Assembly: GCA_033725935.1 (NCBI GenBank)
Contig: MU867096.1
Span: 186,001-250,000 of the forward strand
Length of the DNA: 64,000 bases
Direction: 5' to 3'
From: Cladorrhinum sp. PSN259
Lineage: Eukaryota; Ascomycota; Sordariomycetes; Sordariales; Podosporaceae
Shown here: in pieces, positions 36,303 to 47,860 of the stretch
How positions within the stretch are numbered: position 1 is the first letter of the stretch
Layout of the letters: every line of letters starts with the position of its first letter
The notes under the pieces: model-generated
Seen by the model: only the letters and a program-made list of their open reading frames with translations
Databases searched by the model: none
What the model was told of the DNA's origin: nothing
Made by a program: the position numbers and the translations under genes

Positions 36303-37016
36303 TTTTGTTGGTGGGTTGTGGAAAGGGGGCTATGGCGATTCTGTAAGATTGATGACTGGGTAGCTGAGATCGTGGGTTGGTAGTTGAAGTTATCTTGAGA
36401 GTCCTGAAAGAGCCACAAACCTTCCAAGCCGTTGTTCGGGTTCCGGGAAGACGATGGTGGACTCACGATGTGGATTCAGATTGGTGGGGTCGGGGATCGA
36501 TCTCTCGGAGCCGTTCCTGGGCAGCAATGGGATGACTAATGCGGGGGAGCATCCATCACCCTTGTCGTTTGGGGAAGCAATGACGTTGCGTCGACCCAGG
36601 AAACACTGGGGAAGCCGTTTTCCGATGTTCTGAACATGCAATTGTCACGTTGATAAACGTTCCGAATCGATTCAACTTGTTCTTTGGAGCGGATACAGCC
36701 CACCAAGTGTATCTTAGAGAGTCACAAATACAAGACAAACCCTTCATTAGCTTTGGACTCCTTCTAGCGCAGCTTAAGGTCACGGGGACACTCTTCTCTG
36801 ACCTCAAGGCTTGGCCATTGACAAGGGGAATGCGCGGCTACCTTCGGCCCTGATGATAGCTGACCTCGGGACTTCCTCCTCCTGCCTCTTTCTATTCTCC
36901 CCTCTCTGTCCTCTTGGGAGGCTTCAAAATCTGCTGTGATTCCATTCCCAATTGCTCTCTCTTTTCAGTATTTTTCAATTGCGAATCGCACAGTACTACA
37001 TATCAAATTGCCCAAA
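36303..37016. promoter_or_regulatory. Divergent promoter region, PNPOx-fold gene / MCC alpha
   Basis: 0.7 kb between the two starts. The 200 bases before 37017 are pyrimidine-rich. An in-frame GTG-initiated extension of the carboxylase ORF begins at 36936, but no ATG precedes 37017. No gene. Confidence 0.5.
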
Positions 37017-39369
37017 ATGCGCTCCTTAAAACGCCATTCCCAACGGCTAAGGACACCCCTCACATCCAGCTCCATTCTCCCGTCTCGACCACTAGTACCA
37101 GCACAACCACGACACATCCAGTCCATTTCCACCCACCCAGCTGCCTCGAATGACACGTCTTCCATCGCCCCAATCAAGTCCCTCCTTATCGCCAACCGCG
37201 GTGAGATCGCCCTGCGCATTGCACGTACGGCAGCGGCGATGGGCATTCGAACCACGACCCTTTACACGGAAGTAGATGCCTCCTCGCAACACGCCAAGTG
37301 CTCGCCCAACTCTCTGGCGCTGGGATCCTACCTCAATGGCCCACACATAATTGAGTTGGCTCGGAAACATGGGATTGATGCTCTTCATCCTGGCTACGGT
37401 TTCCTGAGTGAGAACCCTACCTTTGCGCAAGCATGTGAAGATGCCGGGATAAGGTTCGTGGGACCCCCGCCCAAAGCGATGGAGGAAATGGGAGATAAAG
37501 CTAGGAGTAAGGAGATCATGACTGCAGCTGGCGTTCCTTGTGTGCCGGGGTACCACGGATCCGAGCAGAGCGTTGAACAGCTGAGGGCGCACGCCCAGCA
37601 GATAAAGTACCCCGTGTTATTGAAGAGTGTCAAGGGTGGTGGCGGAAAGGGCATGCGCATTGTAAAGAGTGACGCAGAGTTTGAAGCGCAGTTGAGAAGT
37701 GCCAGGCAAGAGGCTAGGGCAAGCTTCGGAGATGGAGGAGAGGTCATGCTTGTCGAGAAGTACGTGATTAGACCTAGACACGTGGAGGTGCAGGTTTTTG
37801 CGGATAAGTATGGCAACTGTGTTGCGCTAGGAGAGAGAGATTGCAGTGTGCAGAGAAGACATCAGAAGATCTTGGAGGAGAGTCCAGCTCCCGTGTTGGA
37901 TGATGCTACGAGAAAGGATTTGTGGGAAAAGGCAAGGACAGCCGCGCTGGCGGTAGGATATGTTGGCGCGGGTACGGTTGAGTTTATCCTTGATAAGGAC
38001 ACGGGCGAGTTTTACTTCATGGAGATGAATACTCGGTTGCAGGTTGAGCATCCGGTTAGTGAGATGGTGACGGGGACTGATCTGGTTGAGTGGCAGTTCC
38101 GTGTTGCTGCTGGGGAGAGGTTGCCTCTTACTCAGGACGAGATTGAGGAGAGGATCCTGGATAGGGGTGCGGCCATTGAGGCCCGAATCTATGCTGAGAA
38201 TCCTGACAAGGGGTTCTTCCCTGATTCGGGCAAGCTAGTACATCTCGTTACACCCAAGACGAGCGAGGATGTGCGCATTGATGCCGGGTTTGTGGAGGGA
38301 GACACAGTCTCCGAGGCCTACGATGGCATGATTGCGAAACTCATTGTGCGCGGTCGGGATCGGGAGACGGCCATCAGGAAACTTGAGCTTGCGTTGCGCG
38401 AGTATGAAGTTGTTGGTCTCAGCACGAACATTGAATTCCTCAAGCGTCTGTGCCGGAGTCAGGCGTTTATTGACGGAGATGTTGAGACTGGGTTCATCGA
38501 TAAATGGAGGGAGGAACTCTTCCAGCCCAGACATGTCTCTGACGAAGTCTTTGCTCAAGCAGCATTGGGTCTCCTCGGTTCGCGAATTTCTCAGCAAACC
38601 TCGTCAGGGCCTCATGGCAAGCCTCTTGGATTCGGCGAAGCCGCAGTACAAAACACGAGAAAGTTTGCCTTCCGTGTAAAGAGAGACGACGGTGCCGAGA
38701 CCCAGCCAGATGTGGTCCACGTGGAAGTCACACAGAGCGGTAACAACCTTTACAATATCTCCGTGTCTCGAAGCGGATCTCAGACTCCCCAGGTGTTTGA
38801 GAATATCATCTCTGAGCCTGCTTCCTCATCCTCTTCGTTGTCATCAGGAGCAAAGAAGATTAAGACATTCTTCCCTTTGTCTCGAATTGAGAGCACGCTC
38901 GTACAGGACCCAGAAGCTCCTGAGAACGTGACTGTGTTCCAGTTGGGCGAGAAGACGGAGCTTTCGCTTGAGCAGCCTGGGTGGTTTGAGAAGGCTTTGG
39001 GACTGAAGGAGATGGCGGCGAGTGTGGTGGCACCGATGCCATGCAAGATTCTTAGGAATGAGGTTAAGGAAGGTCAGGAGGTTGAAAAGGGGGCTCCGTT
39101 GGTTGTGTAAGTTCTGCCTCTTGCAGCTTTGTGTCCTTGACCGTTTCTAACATGTGATGATAGTATCGAGTCGATGAAGATGGAGACTGTTATTCGATCT
39201 CCCCAGAAGGGTGTAGTTAAGAAGCTGGCGCACAAGGAAGGGGTAAGTTTACTGCTGCCCTCGACATGGAACAGACGTCGATTGGACGCTAACTTCTTTC
39301 TTACAGGATATTTGCAAAGCTGGTACTGTGCTTGTATTGTTTGAGGATGCCGAAGTCTCGGCCCAGTAG
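37017..39369 (+). CDS. mccA: 3-methylcrotonyl-CoA carboxylase alpha (biotin) subunit, mitochondrial
   Basis: Protein of 743 aa from exons 37017-39106, 39164-39242 and 39307-39369. It catalyses ATP-dependent carboxylation of biotin in leucine breakdown, working with a beta subunit that is not in this window. An Arg/Ser-rich N-terminus (about 1-45) is a mitochondrial targeting signal. Biotin carboxylase motifs follow: LLIANRGEIALRIARTA, HPGYGFLSEN, the Gly-rich ATP loop KGGGGKGMRIV, and FMEMNTRLQVEHPVSEM. The C-terminal biotinyl domain has ESMKMET, split off by an intron just before it; the modified Lys is about residue 702. The short spacing between the carboxylase and biotin domain fits MCC rather than pyruvate carboxylase, which carries a further carboxyltransferase domain. 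Confidence 0.93.
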
Positions 39370-39696
39370 AACCCAGTTTCATGATTCGACGAAGGGTATG
39401 GATAGATATCCCAAGTATTGGAAACGGCTGGGGCGAGATATCCATGTTTCTTGGACTCTAGCAAGGCGTTATGGGGCGATAGGAGCGTCAAGCACGAGCA
39501 ATTCAAATACAGTTGGGATCTGGATGCAGAATATTCTTCATCATTGAACGCCAAAGCAAAGTCTAACGCTAATACTTTACAAACATTACCCTCCCCTAAT
39601 GTCACCTTAAATCCATTTATCTACACTCCGACACCCCCAGAAAACAGATCATAACCCAACATAGAAAAGGGAATATCCAACCACAAAGGGAAATGA
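39370..39696. other. Short convergent gap, MCC alpha / al-2
   Basis: 327 bases between two convergent stop codons; the two 3' UTRs probably overlap. Nothing else seen. Confidence 0.55.
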
Positions 39697-41583
39697 TCAA
39701 CTAGTAAACAAAGCCCTCAAAATAGTCTTTCCTCTCCTCCACTTGGGCACCGTCGCCTTGCCTTTCCTCAGCACGAACTCGTCAGCCTCTCTCAATACCC
39801 GTCCAATCTCCATGTATGTCTCTACCGCGCCAACCATTGGACCTCTCGCCTCAGCGGGAATCTGATCCATTGAAGGTCTGGACTCGGTGTAAAGTTTGAA
39901 CGCCTCGTCGAGTAGCCTCTTCCTCAACCCCTCAACAACCGGTCCTCTCGGACTTGCGATCAGTGCCTCGTGCGTCAGGCCTACTTCTTTCAACCACGTA
40001 GTGGGGATGTAAACCCGTCCCATCTCGGCGTCCGTGACTATGTCGCGTGCAATGTTCACGTACTGCAGAGCAATGCCCATCGTTCTTGAGGACTGACGGA
40101 GGTAAGTCTTTTGTGGGGCTGGCAGATCCGGTGCGCAGTGTTGAAGGATGAGCGCCACGCAGAGCTCGCCTACTGTCCCGGCGACGCATTGCGCGTAGCG
40201 ATTTAGATCGTCTTCTGTTTTGATCGGGAACGACTGACTGGAGGTAGGAGTGGTGGAAAAAGAGAATTGAGAGTCCATTTCGAAGCCTTGGATCAGTTCG
40301 TAAAGTGGCTCGGCAGGGAGGATGGAAGCCGGGAGGAGGGATAAAGCCGAGTGCGCCGAAGGCGGGAATTCGGCTTGAATGAATGATGTGACGTCTTGGG
40401 ATTTGGCGGAGGGCTTATAGTGCAAATCGAGGAACTTGTAGAGCTTCGATGTCCAGGTGTTTACCTCTGCTCGGGATTTGGAGTCGTCGACTAGGTCGTC
40501 TGCTAGACGGCAGAAGGAGTAGCTTTGATAATGGTCAGCGAATAGTAACTGATGGAAGTGGGGGAGGGGTGAAACTTACAGAAGGATCAGATCGATGCGA
40601 AGACGACCGATGAACAGTGAGTTGGCGAGGTAGAAGCTTCTGCTTTTGCGCTTGAGACGGACGACTGCGTCTTCAAGACCTGCAATTCTTTCAAGATCGT
40701 ATTGAGAGGTGCCGAGCAGACGGCTTTCAACCAACATGAGAGGCGTTGGTGACCGCGGGACCACAGGAAAGAGGTGGGGAAAGGCGTATATGATGGCCAG
40801 ATACTGGTCGAAGACTGCCAAGCCGAAGACGATGAGCATGTTGGTAACGAGGAAGAATGTGGCTTCTTCAATGTCGAGGACGCCAAAGAGGCAGACGCCG
40901 AGCTTGGTTCCAGATTCAATTGACCATGTTCCTCTTCCGAGAGCTAGCTCGTCCACAAGCCAGAGGTATATGGTTGGGATGAGGACAGGAAGAACAGTAG
41001 ATGTCCAGGGCAGGGTGAGGATGAATTTCCCAGCCACAGTGAAGGTGAGCAAGGCAAATGGCAACGCCCATGCGAGAATGAGGCCGAGGTAAGTCCCTTG
41101 TCCTCCAGTTCTGATTTGGTATCCGCCGTAAAACGTGAGAGCGATGAGAGTGACTTGCCCAATGATCTTCCCTCTTGAGATCCATGCTGGCGTGTCTCTC
41201 TGCGTCTTGAGGTAGATGGGGTGGAATAGTGGCTTGCTGAGAAGAATGTAGAATAGCGAGGTAATGTAAGTCTGAATAACAAAGAAGAACAGCTCTTCGA
41301 CCGGGATTCCCCAGAATCTCGGACCGATGATGGCGTCTGGTGGGTAGGTCCAAACGTTTGATCTGATCAAGTAGGCATCCCACGGAAGGGTAGCCACGAA
41401 TGACAGAATGATTAAACTGCCGATCTGCAAGAAATGTATCCTGTGGAGGATTGGATATGCAATGCCAGTAAGCAAAAGCGCAAGGGGTATCGTAAATTTC
41501 AGATGACTAGGGGATTTAAGTTAGTATCTTGAGTTGTCATGGGGAGAATGTCCGGCTTACACAAAAGCATAATCGAAAGCCAT
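39697..41583 (-). CDS. al-2: Bifunctional lycopene cyclase / phytoene synthase AL-2
   Basis: Carotenoid enzyme of 591 aa from exons 41583-41561, 41506-40580 and 40522-39697. The N-terminal membrane half is the fungal/archaeal-type lycopene cyclase: PWDAYLI, then IPVEELFFF and, in the second repeat, LDIEEATFFL, the duplicated acidic motifs. The C-terminal half is phytoene synthase (prenyltransferase fold): SFYLANSLF, first Asp-rich motif DDLVDD (about 325-330), and second motif NIARDIVTDAEMGR (Asp at about 477 and 481). In Neurospora this enzyme makes phytoene from two geranylgeranyl-PP and later cyclises end groups, and its gene is strongly induced by blue light. The first exon is only 23 nt. 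All key motifs are intact, so the gene looks functional. Confidence 0.95.
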
Positions 41584-41921
41584 TTTCTTTTCAAGGCCGC
41601 CCAACCTGTACCGGGCCGTCGTGTTCGCGTGATGTATGTAAAAAAGAAATCTAGATAGACAGTCTAGGGTAGGGGTGTGAAGTCTCCACGAAAAAGCAAT
41701 GAGCAGCTAGAAGTATCAACAATTCAACACAGGCCAAGCATGAGAGTGATTTGTTTGGTCCAGGAATGAGGCGCTCAGAACTTGGATTCCATGCGCGTCA
41801 TACCAAACCTTGGGAAAGTCCAGAAATGGGGAAACAAAGAGAGTTTTAGACAGACTCGGGAGGGAGGAAGAGGAACGGGGAAGGGCAACAACATGGCACT
41901 GCCGGTTTTTTTTTTGGACGG

Positions 41922-41941
41922 GATCCATATTTGTTTCGATC
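41922..41941. promoter_or_regulatory. Paired GATC sites upstream of al-2 (candidate light-response element)
   Basis: Two GATC cores 16 bases apart (GGATCC and TCGATCGAT), about 340 bases upstream of the al-2 start codon. White-collar complex sites in Neurospora contain imperfect GAT-C repeats of this kind. Assignment is by resemblance only. Confidence 0.35.
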
Positions 41942-42411
41942 GATTTCTAATTCACCCGCGAAAACTCCCATCATCTACGCGAGGATCGCAATCGCATTAT
42001 CGCGTACGGTGTATATACTTTTCTGGTTGAGAAGTTCGATGGTAGGACATCCTGGCAGTCGCTCGACATCAGACGTCACCACCACCACCCTGTTAGCTTT
42101 GGCACACATTAGGCAGACCTGTCAGATGGCAGTTAGATCGGACGGCTTGTCCTAAAAAGCGAATTCCGCCGCCGGCAATATGGATTGCCGCATTGCCGCA
42201 GCACTGATTATTGTCTGGAAGCATGATCTCTGGCACTGGAATGCGACGGGTTGGGGAACATTGAGCATTGAAGGATATCGACTACTTACCCGCTAACCCC
42301 AACAGAGAAGTTGTTGCGCGGATGCGACGGTGAGCGAAATATGAATAATCCATGTCAAATCGCATACCAAGATTTCTCCTCTTCTTATAGCAATCGCATG
42401 CAACAGGTTCT

Positions 42412-42471
42412 GATCGTTGATCCAGAGAACCGGTCGTTGACGGAATCGATCTCAGTACCCCTGTCGCGATC
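42412..42471. promoter_or_regulatory. GATC cluster between al-2 and the thioesterase gene
   Basis: Four GATC cores in 60 bases, the first two (GATCGTTGATCC) only 7 bases apart. The cluster lies about 220-280 bases before the thioesterase start and 830-890 bases before al-2. Possible photoreceptor-complex binding region; not demonstrated. Confidence 0.35.
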
Positions 42472-42692
42472 GAAGCCAAAACGCTTGGCGCTGCACGCAA
42501 AACCTGCCGTTGACGAGCCGCCTGATTGACCAATCATAGGCGGATCGCAGAGCCACAGCCCCTCCGGTCTTGGCCCCCGCTTCCAATCATCGGCCTCGGC
42601 CCGTAGACCGACACGGTGCCGCAACCACCCTGAACGTGTCCCGTGTCCCGCTTCATATCCAACCGCCGTATCTTCATCGGAGGAAAGCCGAG

Positions 42693-43649
42693 ATGGCCCC
42701 CAGGATACAGTGCCGTTCTGTTTTAAGGCTGGCTCAGCGACAATTCTCGGGGCAACAACAACCAACATCAAAAGTCATCGTCGCATGTGCTCAGTCCTTC
42801 TCAACATCCCCGAGACGCCCGCAAGAACTAAGACAAGAACCCCCACCCTCCGTAGCCCCCGAGACAGTCATTCCAGCCGCGGCGAAATCAGAAGCAAAGC
42901 CCAAACCACCAAAGAAGCGGTCATATGGCGTCATTCTCGCTGCCTCCTGCCTACTCGTCGGCACCACCATCGGTTCCTCCGCCCGCCTCCTAATCTCTCC
43001 TCCTACTCCCCCCGAGCCTGGCAGCGAAGAAGACGCGTACACCATCTCCGTCCTCCACGACCAGGCCGCCAAGCTCCCTATAGTCAAACAACTTTCAGCA
43101 GACCCAGCGTGGGAATCCTGGAATGCATACAATACCCTCTCGCCTGAACACCGCGCTGGTCACATCACAGCCAATGCGCTCCAGGGCTCTAGGGGTGTAG
43201 GCGGTTACCAGCGCATCTTTTATAACAAGGCAACAGGCGAGTTGGTCTCTGTAATCCATTTCGGTGCCTCAACTGTTGGGTGGCCTGGCGTAGTACACGG
43301 AGGCCTGCTGGCTACCATCCTCGACGAGAGCTGCGGTCGCGCTGCGTTCAAGCAGTGGGGTGGATTGACGGGCGTCACGGCGAGCTTGACGTTGGAGTAC
43401 AAGAAGGCAACACTGGCGAATGGATTTTATGTCATTAGGGTGAAGCCAAGGGCCGAGGAGGACTTGCCGGAGAGCGAGAGGGGCAAGAGGCACTACAAGT
43501 GCTACGTGGATGGGACGGTTGAGGAGCCAGCAAGTGGGAAGGTGACGGTCAAGGCGGAGGCTTTATTTGTCGGTGGCGAGGGAAGGAAAGGGAAGGTGAA
43601 GAATAATTTCTGGGGTGGGAGGGTGAAAGATGAGCATCTACAGTTCTAA
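42693..43649 (+). CDS. Mitochondrial hotdog-fold (PaaI/4HBT-type) thioesterase-like protein
   Basis: Intron-less gene for 318 aa. The ATG at 42693 begins a basic, Ser/Gln-rich leader (APRIQCRSVLRLAQRQF...) that looks mitochondrial; the open frame runs further upstream but only from a TTG. A membrane helix (YGVILAASCLLVGTTIGSSARLL) follows at about 90-110. The hotdog core has VGWPGVVHGGLLATILDES, the HGG-x-x-x-x-x-x-D/E helix of 4HBT/PaaI thioesterases, followed by VTASLTLEYKKATLANGFYVIR. This matches the yeast Fmp10-like group of mitochondrial proteins. Acyl-CoA hydrolysis is inferred from the fold; the substrate is unknown. The gene is divergent from al-2. Confidence 0.82.
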   Translation: MAPRIQCRSVLRLAQRQFSGQQQPTSKVIVACAQSFSTSPRRPQELRQEPPPSVAPETVIPAAAKSEAKPKPPKKRSYGVILAASCLLVGTTIGSSARLLISPPTPPEPGSEEDAYTISVLHDQAAKLPIVKQLSADPAWESWNAYNTLSPEHRAGHITANALQGSRGVGGYQRIFYNKATGELVSVIHFGASTVGWPGVVHGGLLATILDESCGRAAFKQWGGLTGVTASLTLEYKKATLANGFYVIRVKPRAEEDLPESERGKRHYKCYVDGTVEEPASGKVTVKAEALFVGGEGRKGKVKNNFWGGRVKDEHLQF

Positions 43650-44364
43650 AGGAGGTTACGTTCAATGTAAGAGAATACTTCTCTGTGAATATTAAAGAAG
43701 CTCGTTATGAGCGTATATTTCTGTCGTTGATACTTTTATATGTGAGGTGTATGATTGGCGGGCACTCTCCCCCGTCCCCCCTTTTTGGTTGTCGATGCGA
43801 GCGTACATACTGCATACCAAGTTGCGAGTTCAAAACTACGATCAGATTGGTATCTACCTACTAGTCTGTGATAACTCGTGTTTTGTGCTGACAGTGACTT
43901 TCCAGAACTTCCATGCCGGTGATCTGCCTCGAATCGATCCAATTTCGCCCAACGGAAGGCAGGACTATGCACCGTAGCTACCTCAACGACCACTGCGTAG
44001 GGCTAAGTACCGTGCAGGTTACCCATCAGGGCGTAGGTTTCTGTCTGCTAGTAACTTCCTAGGGCCCAAAGTCTATATGCTGTTCCTTCAAGGTTTTCAG
44101 TGCGTATTGTTGACCGCGGCAACGACCTGGCAACGCTGCAGCATCTTACCAGTTATCAAGCATCTTACCTGCTCTATATTTTTTCTGGTTACGCCTTCTC
44201 CTCCGCTTCTTGCAGAGCCGACGTCTTCCTTCAGTCACTCTTTTGAGTCATTCGTTTCCTGTCACTCCTTTTTTTACTTTTCTTTTGTCTCATCCTCCTT
44301 GGCTGGGCACATCACTCGACTTCCTCTTCACGACTCCTGCACCCGTCGCTCAACCCCAGTCGGG
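43650..44364. other. Intergenic before the helicase-like gene
   Basis: 0.7 kb. The frame of the helicase-like gene is open upstream to 44077, but only from a CTG codon. Its last 200 bases are pyrimidine-rich. No separate gene. Confidence 0.45.
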
Positions 44365-47036
44365 ATGGCATCACAATCGGCCGACGACCGGGCTGAGCCC
44401 ACTAGCGTCGTTGTGCCTCCGACTACCTTTGTCGAAGCTGAAACCAGAGCCAGCGAGCTCGCACGGCAGCAAGAGCTTGAGGAGATCAAGGAGTTCAATG
44501 ACCGCGGCAAGGAGTTTTGTGCCTTCCCTGTCCTCCTGTGCCCAGGTCAGAAGGTCGACACTTGGGTCGTCTTTGTTGGACTTGGGGCGTACACCCGCTT
44601 TTCTCGTTTTCCCAAGCAAGGTGATCACTGCAAGCTCCACCTCCGTTTTCCTCTCACAGAGATAGCCCAAGGCATTGGCAACGAAGAAAGCCAATCAACC
44701 ACAGCTGAAATCCGCAGGTGCTACGAGGCCACCCGCGCCGATTTGGTGGGTGTCTCGTTCGGCTTCACTCATCCTGAATGGCAAAACTATTCAGCTTTCA
44801 GATTTACTGTCGAGACGGGTGCGCTCAAAGACATCGAGAACCTGATGTCAAATCTAGCCCTCATGATTCGCGACGGTGCCGGCCCTCGGGAGATACTGGA
44901 GGTTTCGCCCGTCAAGGTCGTTCTCGAGCTGGAGCCCCACACAGCGACCATTGACGCAGAGCTTGCGGCCCTCGAGCTGATGGAGCAGACCATGGATACC
45001 TCGGGTCCGGAGATGGCTCTACAGAAGGCCGCATATTAGTTCCTGGTTCGGTTCAGTCGGCTAGATATTCAGCGAAACCTCTTTGCGGATTTCCCCCATA
45101 TGGCCAAGCCTACGAAGAATTCTGGTATTTCAGAAGAGCTCATGCAACTTTACAAGGGTTTTGATGAAGATCAGTAAGTATTCTCGGGACCCTATGGACT
45201 GATGTTGCATGAAGACTAAGTATCTGATACACAGGAAAAATGTTTACCATGGTTTATTGAATAACCTCCCGTGTGGCATTGGGATGATTCCAGGAGGTTC
45301 CGGCTGTGGCAAGAAGCTATTTAACTATGTGGTGGCTTTGTTATGTCAAGCAAAGCTCTACCTGAAAGGGCCGTCTGAGTTTCATACAGCCAAGGTGCTA
45401 TACCTTACCGACATTGACGAATCTCTCGACAAAATCTCCCGCAATTTCGTCAAGCTGTACTCGGATGTCAAATTGTACCGGGTTGTAATACATGTCACAT
45501 CATCCTGCCGCAAGAACCCATACGGGCAACTGGATTTCACTCGAGGGTTCCTTGATCAGGCCCGCCTGCACCGGCGTGGTGTGTTTGAAGGACGCCACAA
45601 AATTGTTCGTCCAACACACAGGGCGCGTACCCTAGACGAATTGGTGTGGGACCATTACCAGCACTTCAGGAACAAGTACCACTCTTTGAGACAAGTAGTT
45701 CCTCTTATCCTGAAGAATGAGGAAGACTTGCACGAATCCTTTGCCTTACAGGTCACTGACCTGTACGAGGAGGTTCTGGGGACTGTCAATACTGTTTGTG
45801 CCACTCCAGTGGCGGTTTCCCAAGGGTTTGGCAAGATCTGGAACCCCGATATTGTGTTCTTCAATGTTAGTCCTCATGTTCGTGAGCTGAGCCTCCTCAT
45901 CAGTGTGGCTCAGTTCAACCCCCGTGCCTGGATATTCACAGGCGATCATCGCCAGATGCGGCCGTCTACTCACTCATATCGGCGGAACACCCAGGAGAGC
46001 TCGCTGTCCGATCGTAAGTCTGATCCCATAAAATCATAAGCTGCACAGTTGTAGTCATTAACCTTTGATTATAGAGCGTCCGGTATCTACCATGAAACGA
46101 GCTCATGCGCTCGTCACATTTCGGTATGAACTTTTTACAAGTCACCGGGCATGTGGCAACCTCTGCGAGCTCCCTTCTCGACTATTTTACGATGGAAAAC
46201 TTAGAGCTGCAGATGAAATCTCAGACGTTGCCCTTGCTCGAAACCTCTTTGAAAAACACCTCCGGCCTCTCCTGAACGGGAAAGTTGTGCTACCAGAAGG
46301 AGACATTTTACAGCGGGTTTTCCTTGAACCCCACTCTGTTGAGGCAACCACGGCTGATTCTTCGGTCTATAATGATGGGCATACTGACTACGTTGTGCGT
46401 TTCGTCAAGAAATTGTGCACTGATCGCAAGTTCACCAAAATCTCTGGAACCTGTCCAGGCACTGTGATGATCATTGTATGGTTTGAGGCGCAACGCGATC
46501 GATACCTTGATACGATTCGTCTTGCGGAATTGGATAGACATCGAGTGCGAGCCGTGACAGTTGACTCTTCGCAAGGCAATGCCGCTGACTTTGTCGTTGT
46601 CGATTTTGTCGGCACCAAACTTGACTTCGTCGCTGGTGATCTCTTTGGTCTGGCTACAGCGATGACTCGCGCAAAACAGGGAGAGCTTGTGTTGGTCCAC
46701 GAGTCAATGTTAGTGGCTCAACTACCTGACGGGGAAAGCAATCCCCTGCATGGGTTTTTGGAAGAAGATGGCTGGGGTTCTTGGTCAGCTTTGGTGGAGC
46801 ACTGCCTTCTTGAGGAGGAAGAGGAGGAGGAGGAGGAGAAGTCAGAATTCTCGTTTATGGATTTCGACCAGCTGAGCCTTGGGGACGACGACAATGACAA
46901 CAGCTCTGTGGGTCCATTTGTCTGCCCCACCGCGGTCTTCGACGAGGCTGGCCAGGACGAGAAGAATGAAGAGAATGCTTCGGTTACCTCTAGTGATCTT
47001 CCTGAGGATGACTGGGGTTGGAGTAATCCTTTTTGA
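44365..47036 (+). pseudogene. SF1 (NFX1/Upf1-like) helicase-related gene interrupted by in-frame TAG
   Basis: A three-exon model (44365-45173, 45235-46013, 46075-47036) has one open frame of 850 codons, broken only by TAG at 45037-45039, codon 225. The frame stays open for 44 codons after the stop and splices correctly (CA|G, C|AG), so the two parts seem to belong together. Helicase traits: Walker A-like GGSGCGKK near 45292-45318, where the usual GK[S/T] is GKK; GDHRQMRP near 45941; FRYELFTSHRACGNLCELPSRLFYDGKL; DSSQGNAADFVVVDFVGT near 46562; AMTRAKQGELVLVHES near 46660. The expected DE of motif II reads FFNVSPHV. The C-terminus is strongly acidic. Catalysis is therefore doubtful. Alternatives: two separate proteins, or an undetected intron across the stop. 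Confidence 0.7.
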
Positions 47037-47598
47037 CTTCCGCTCTTTGTTTTCTATTTGATAAGTTCGGGACTGAGCGATGGATTCGGTATCTAATTCC
47101 GGGGACAGATGGATATGGGCAGATTAAGCGTTGTCCTTTTATTCCTCTCTACTTTTTATTCTTTGTAGTTTACTTTTGTCTTGTCTCTAGATACACGGAG
47201 TCAGATAGCGTTGCGATGGATTATTGTAATACTTTTATACCATTCTTCTTTTATATCTAAGTTGGTCCAGACAAGCACAAAGCCATGACATGTATGTCTT
47301 TGAGTCCTAGAACCGTGTGCTGAGCCCAGTGCTTTCTTCCTCTTTCTGAATGTGGTCATCTTATTATCCTACGTTTGTTCAGGCTTCATAAAACTTGTGC
47401 AGGTGATTTTTCTTTTAACACCCCTCCCCCTTTCTATCCCCCTTTCCTGTATGCCTAAATATGTGTTTATCACTTGCAACTGTCATGCAGTATTTTACTA
47501 GCTCAGCATTGATTCATGTGTGCCGTGTTGATTATCCCTTTTTAAGTCACCAACATACAGCTTTGTGAGACATGAAGCGGTCTATCGAAATTTTTTTT

Positions 47599-47662
47599 GG
47601 CTTTTTTTGGCTTTTTTTTGGCTTTTTTTTGGCTTTTTTTTGGCTTTTTTTTGGCTTTTTTT
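47599..47662. repeat. Tandem repeat of GGC plus T-run (10-11 bp unit)
   Basis: Six consecutive units of GGCTTTTTTTT, the first and last with seven T instead of eight. Non-coding, 560 bases downstream of the helicase-like gene. Confidence 0.9.
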
Positions 47663-47842
47663 CATTAGCTGAAAATGATAACTGACACACTGACTAGAAT
47701 GGATAACAAATTATTGACTTGCCGCCCTTGCCGCAGTTTTCTCAGGGCAGGGCTGGGGGTGTGTACTGACGAAAGACTATAATGAATGGAATGTATGATG
47801 TACTCCGTACAAAACTATTTTTGCCTAGCAGATCTCGGTTGT

Positions 47843-47860
47843 TGTGTGTGTGTGTGTGTG
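47843..47860. repeat. TG dinucleotide microsatellite
   Basis: Nine uninterrupted TG units in non-coding DNA. Confidence 0.85.

Larger units (their letters stand above)
41584..42692. promoter_or_regulatory. Divergent promoter region, al-2 / thioesterase
   Basis: 1.1 kb containing both upstream regions. GATC tetranucleotides occur at 41922, 41938, 42225, 42412, 42419, 42448 and 42468, a possible light-response arrangement. No gene. Confidence 0.5.

Noticed and set aside
36936..37016. 27-codon upstream extension of the MCC alpha ORF
   Set aside because: Begins at GTG with no ATG; the ATG at 37017 gives a clear mitochondrial leader.
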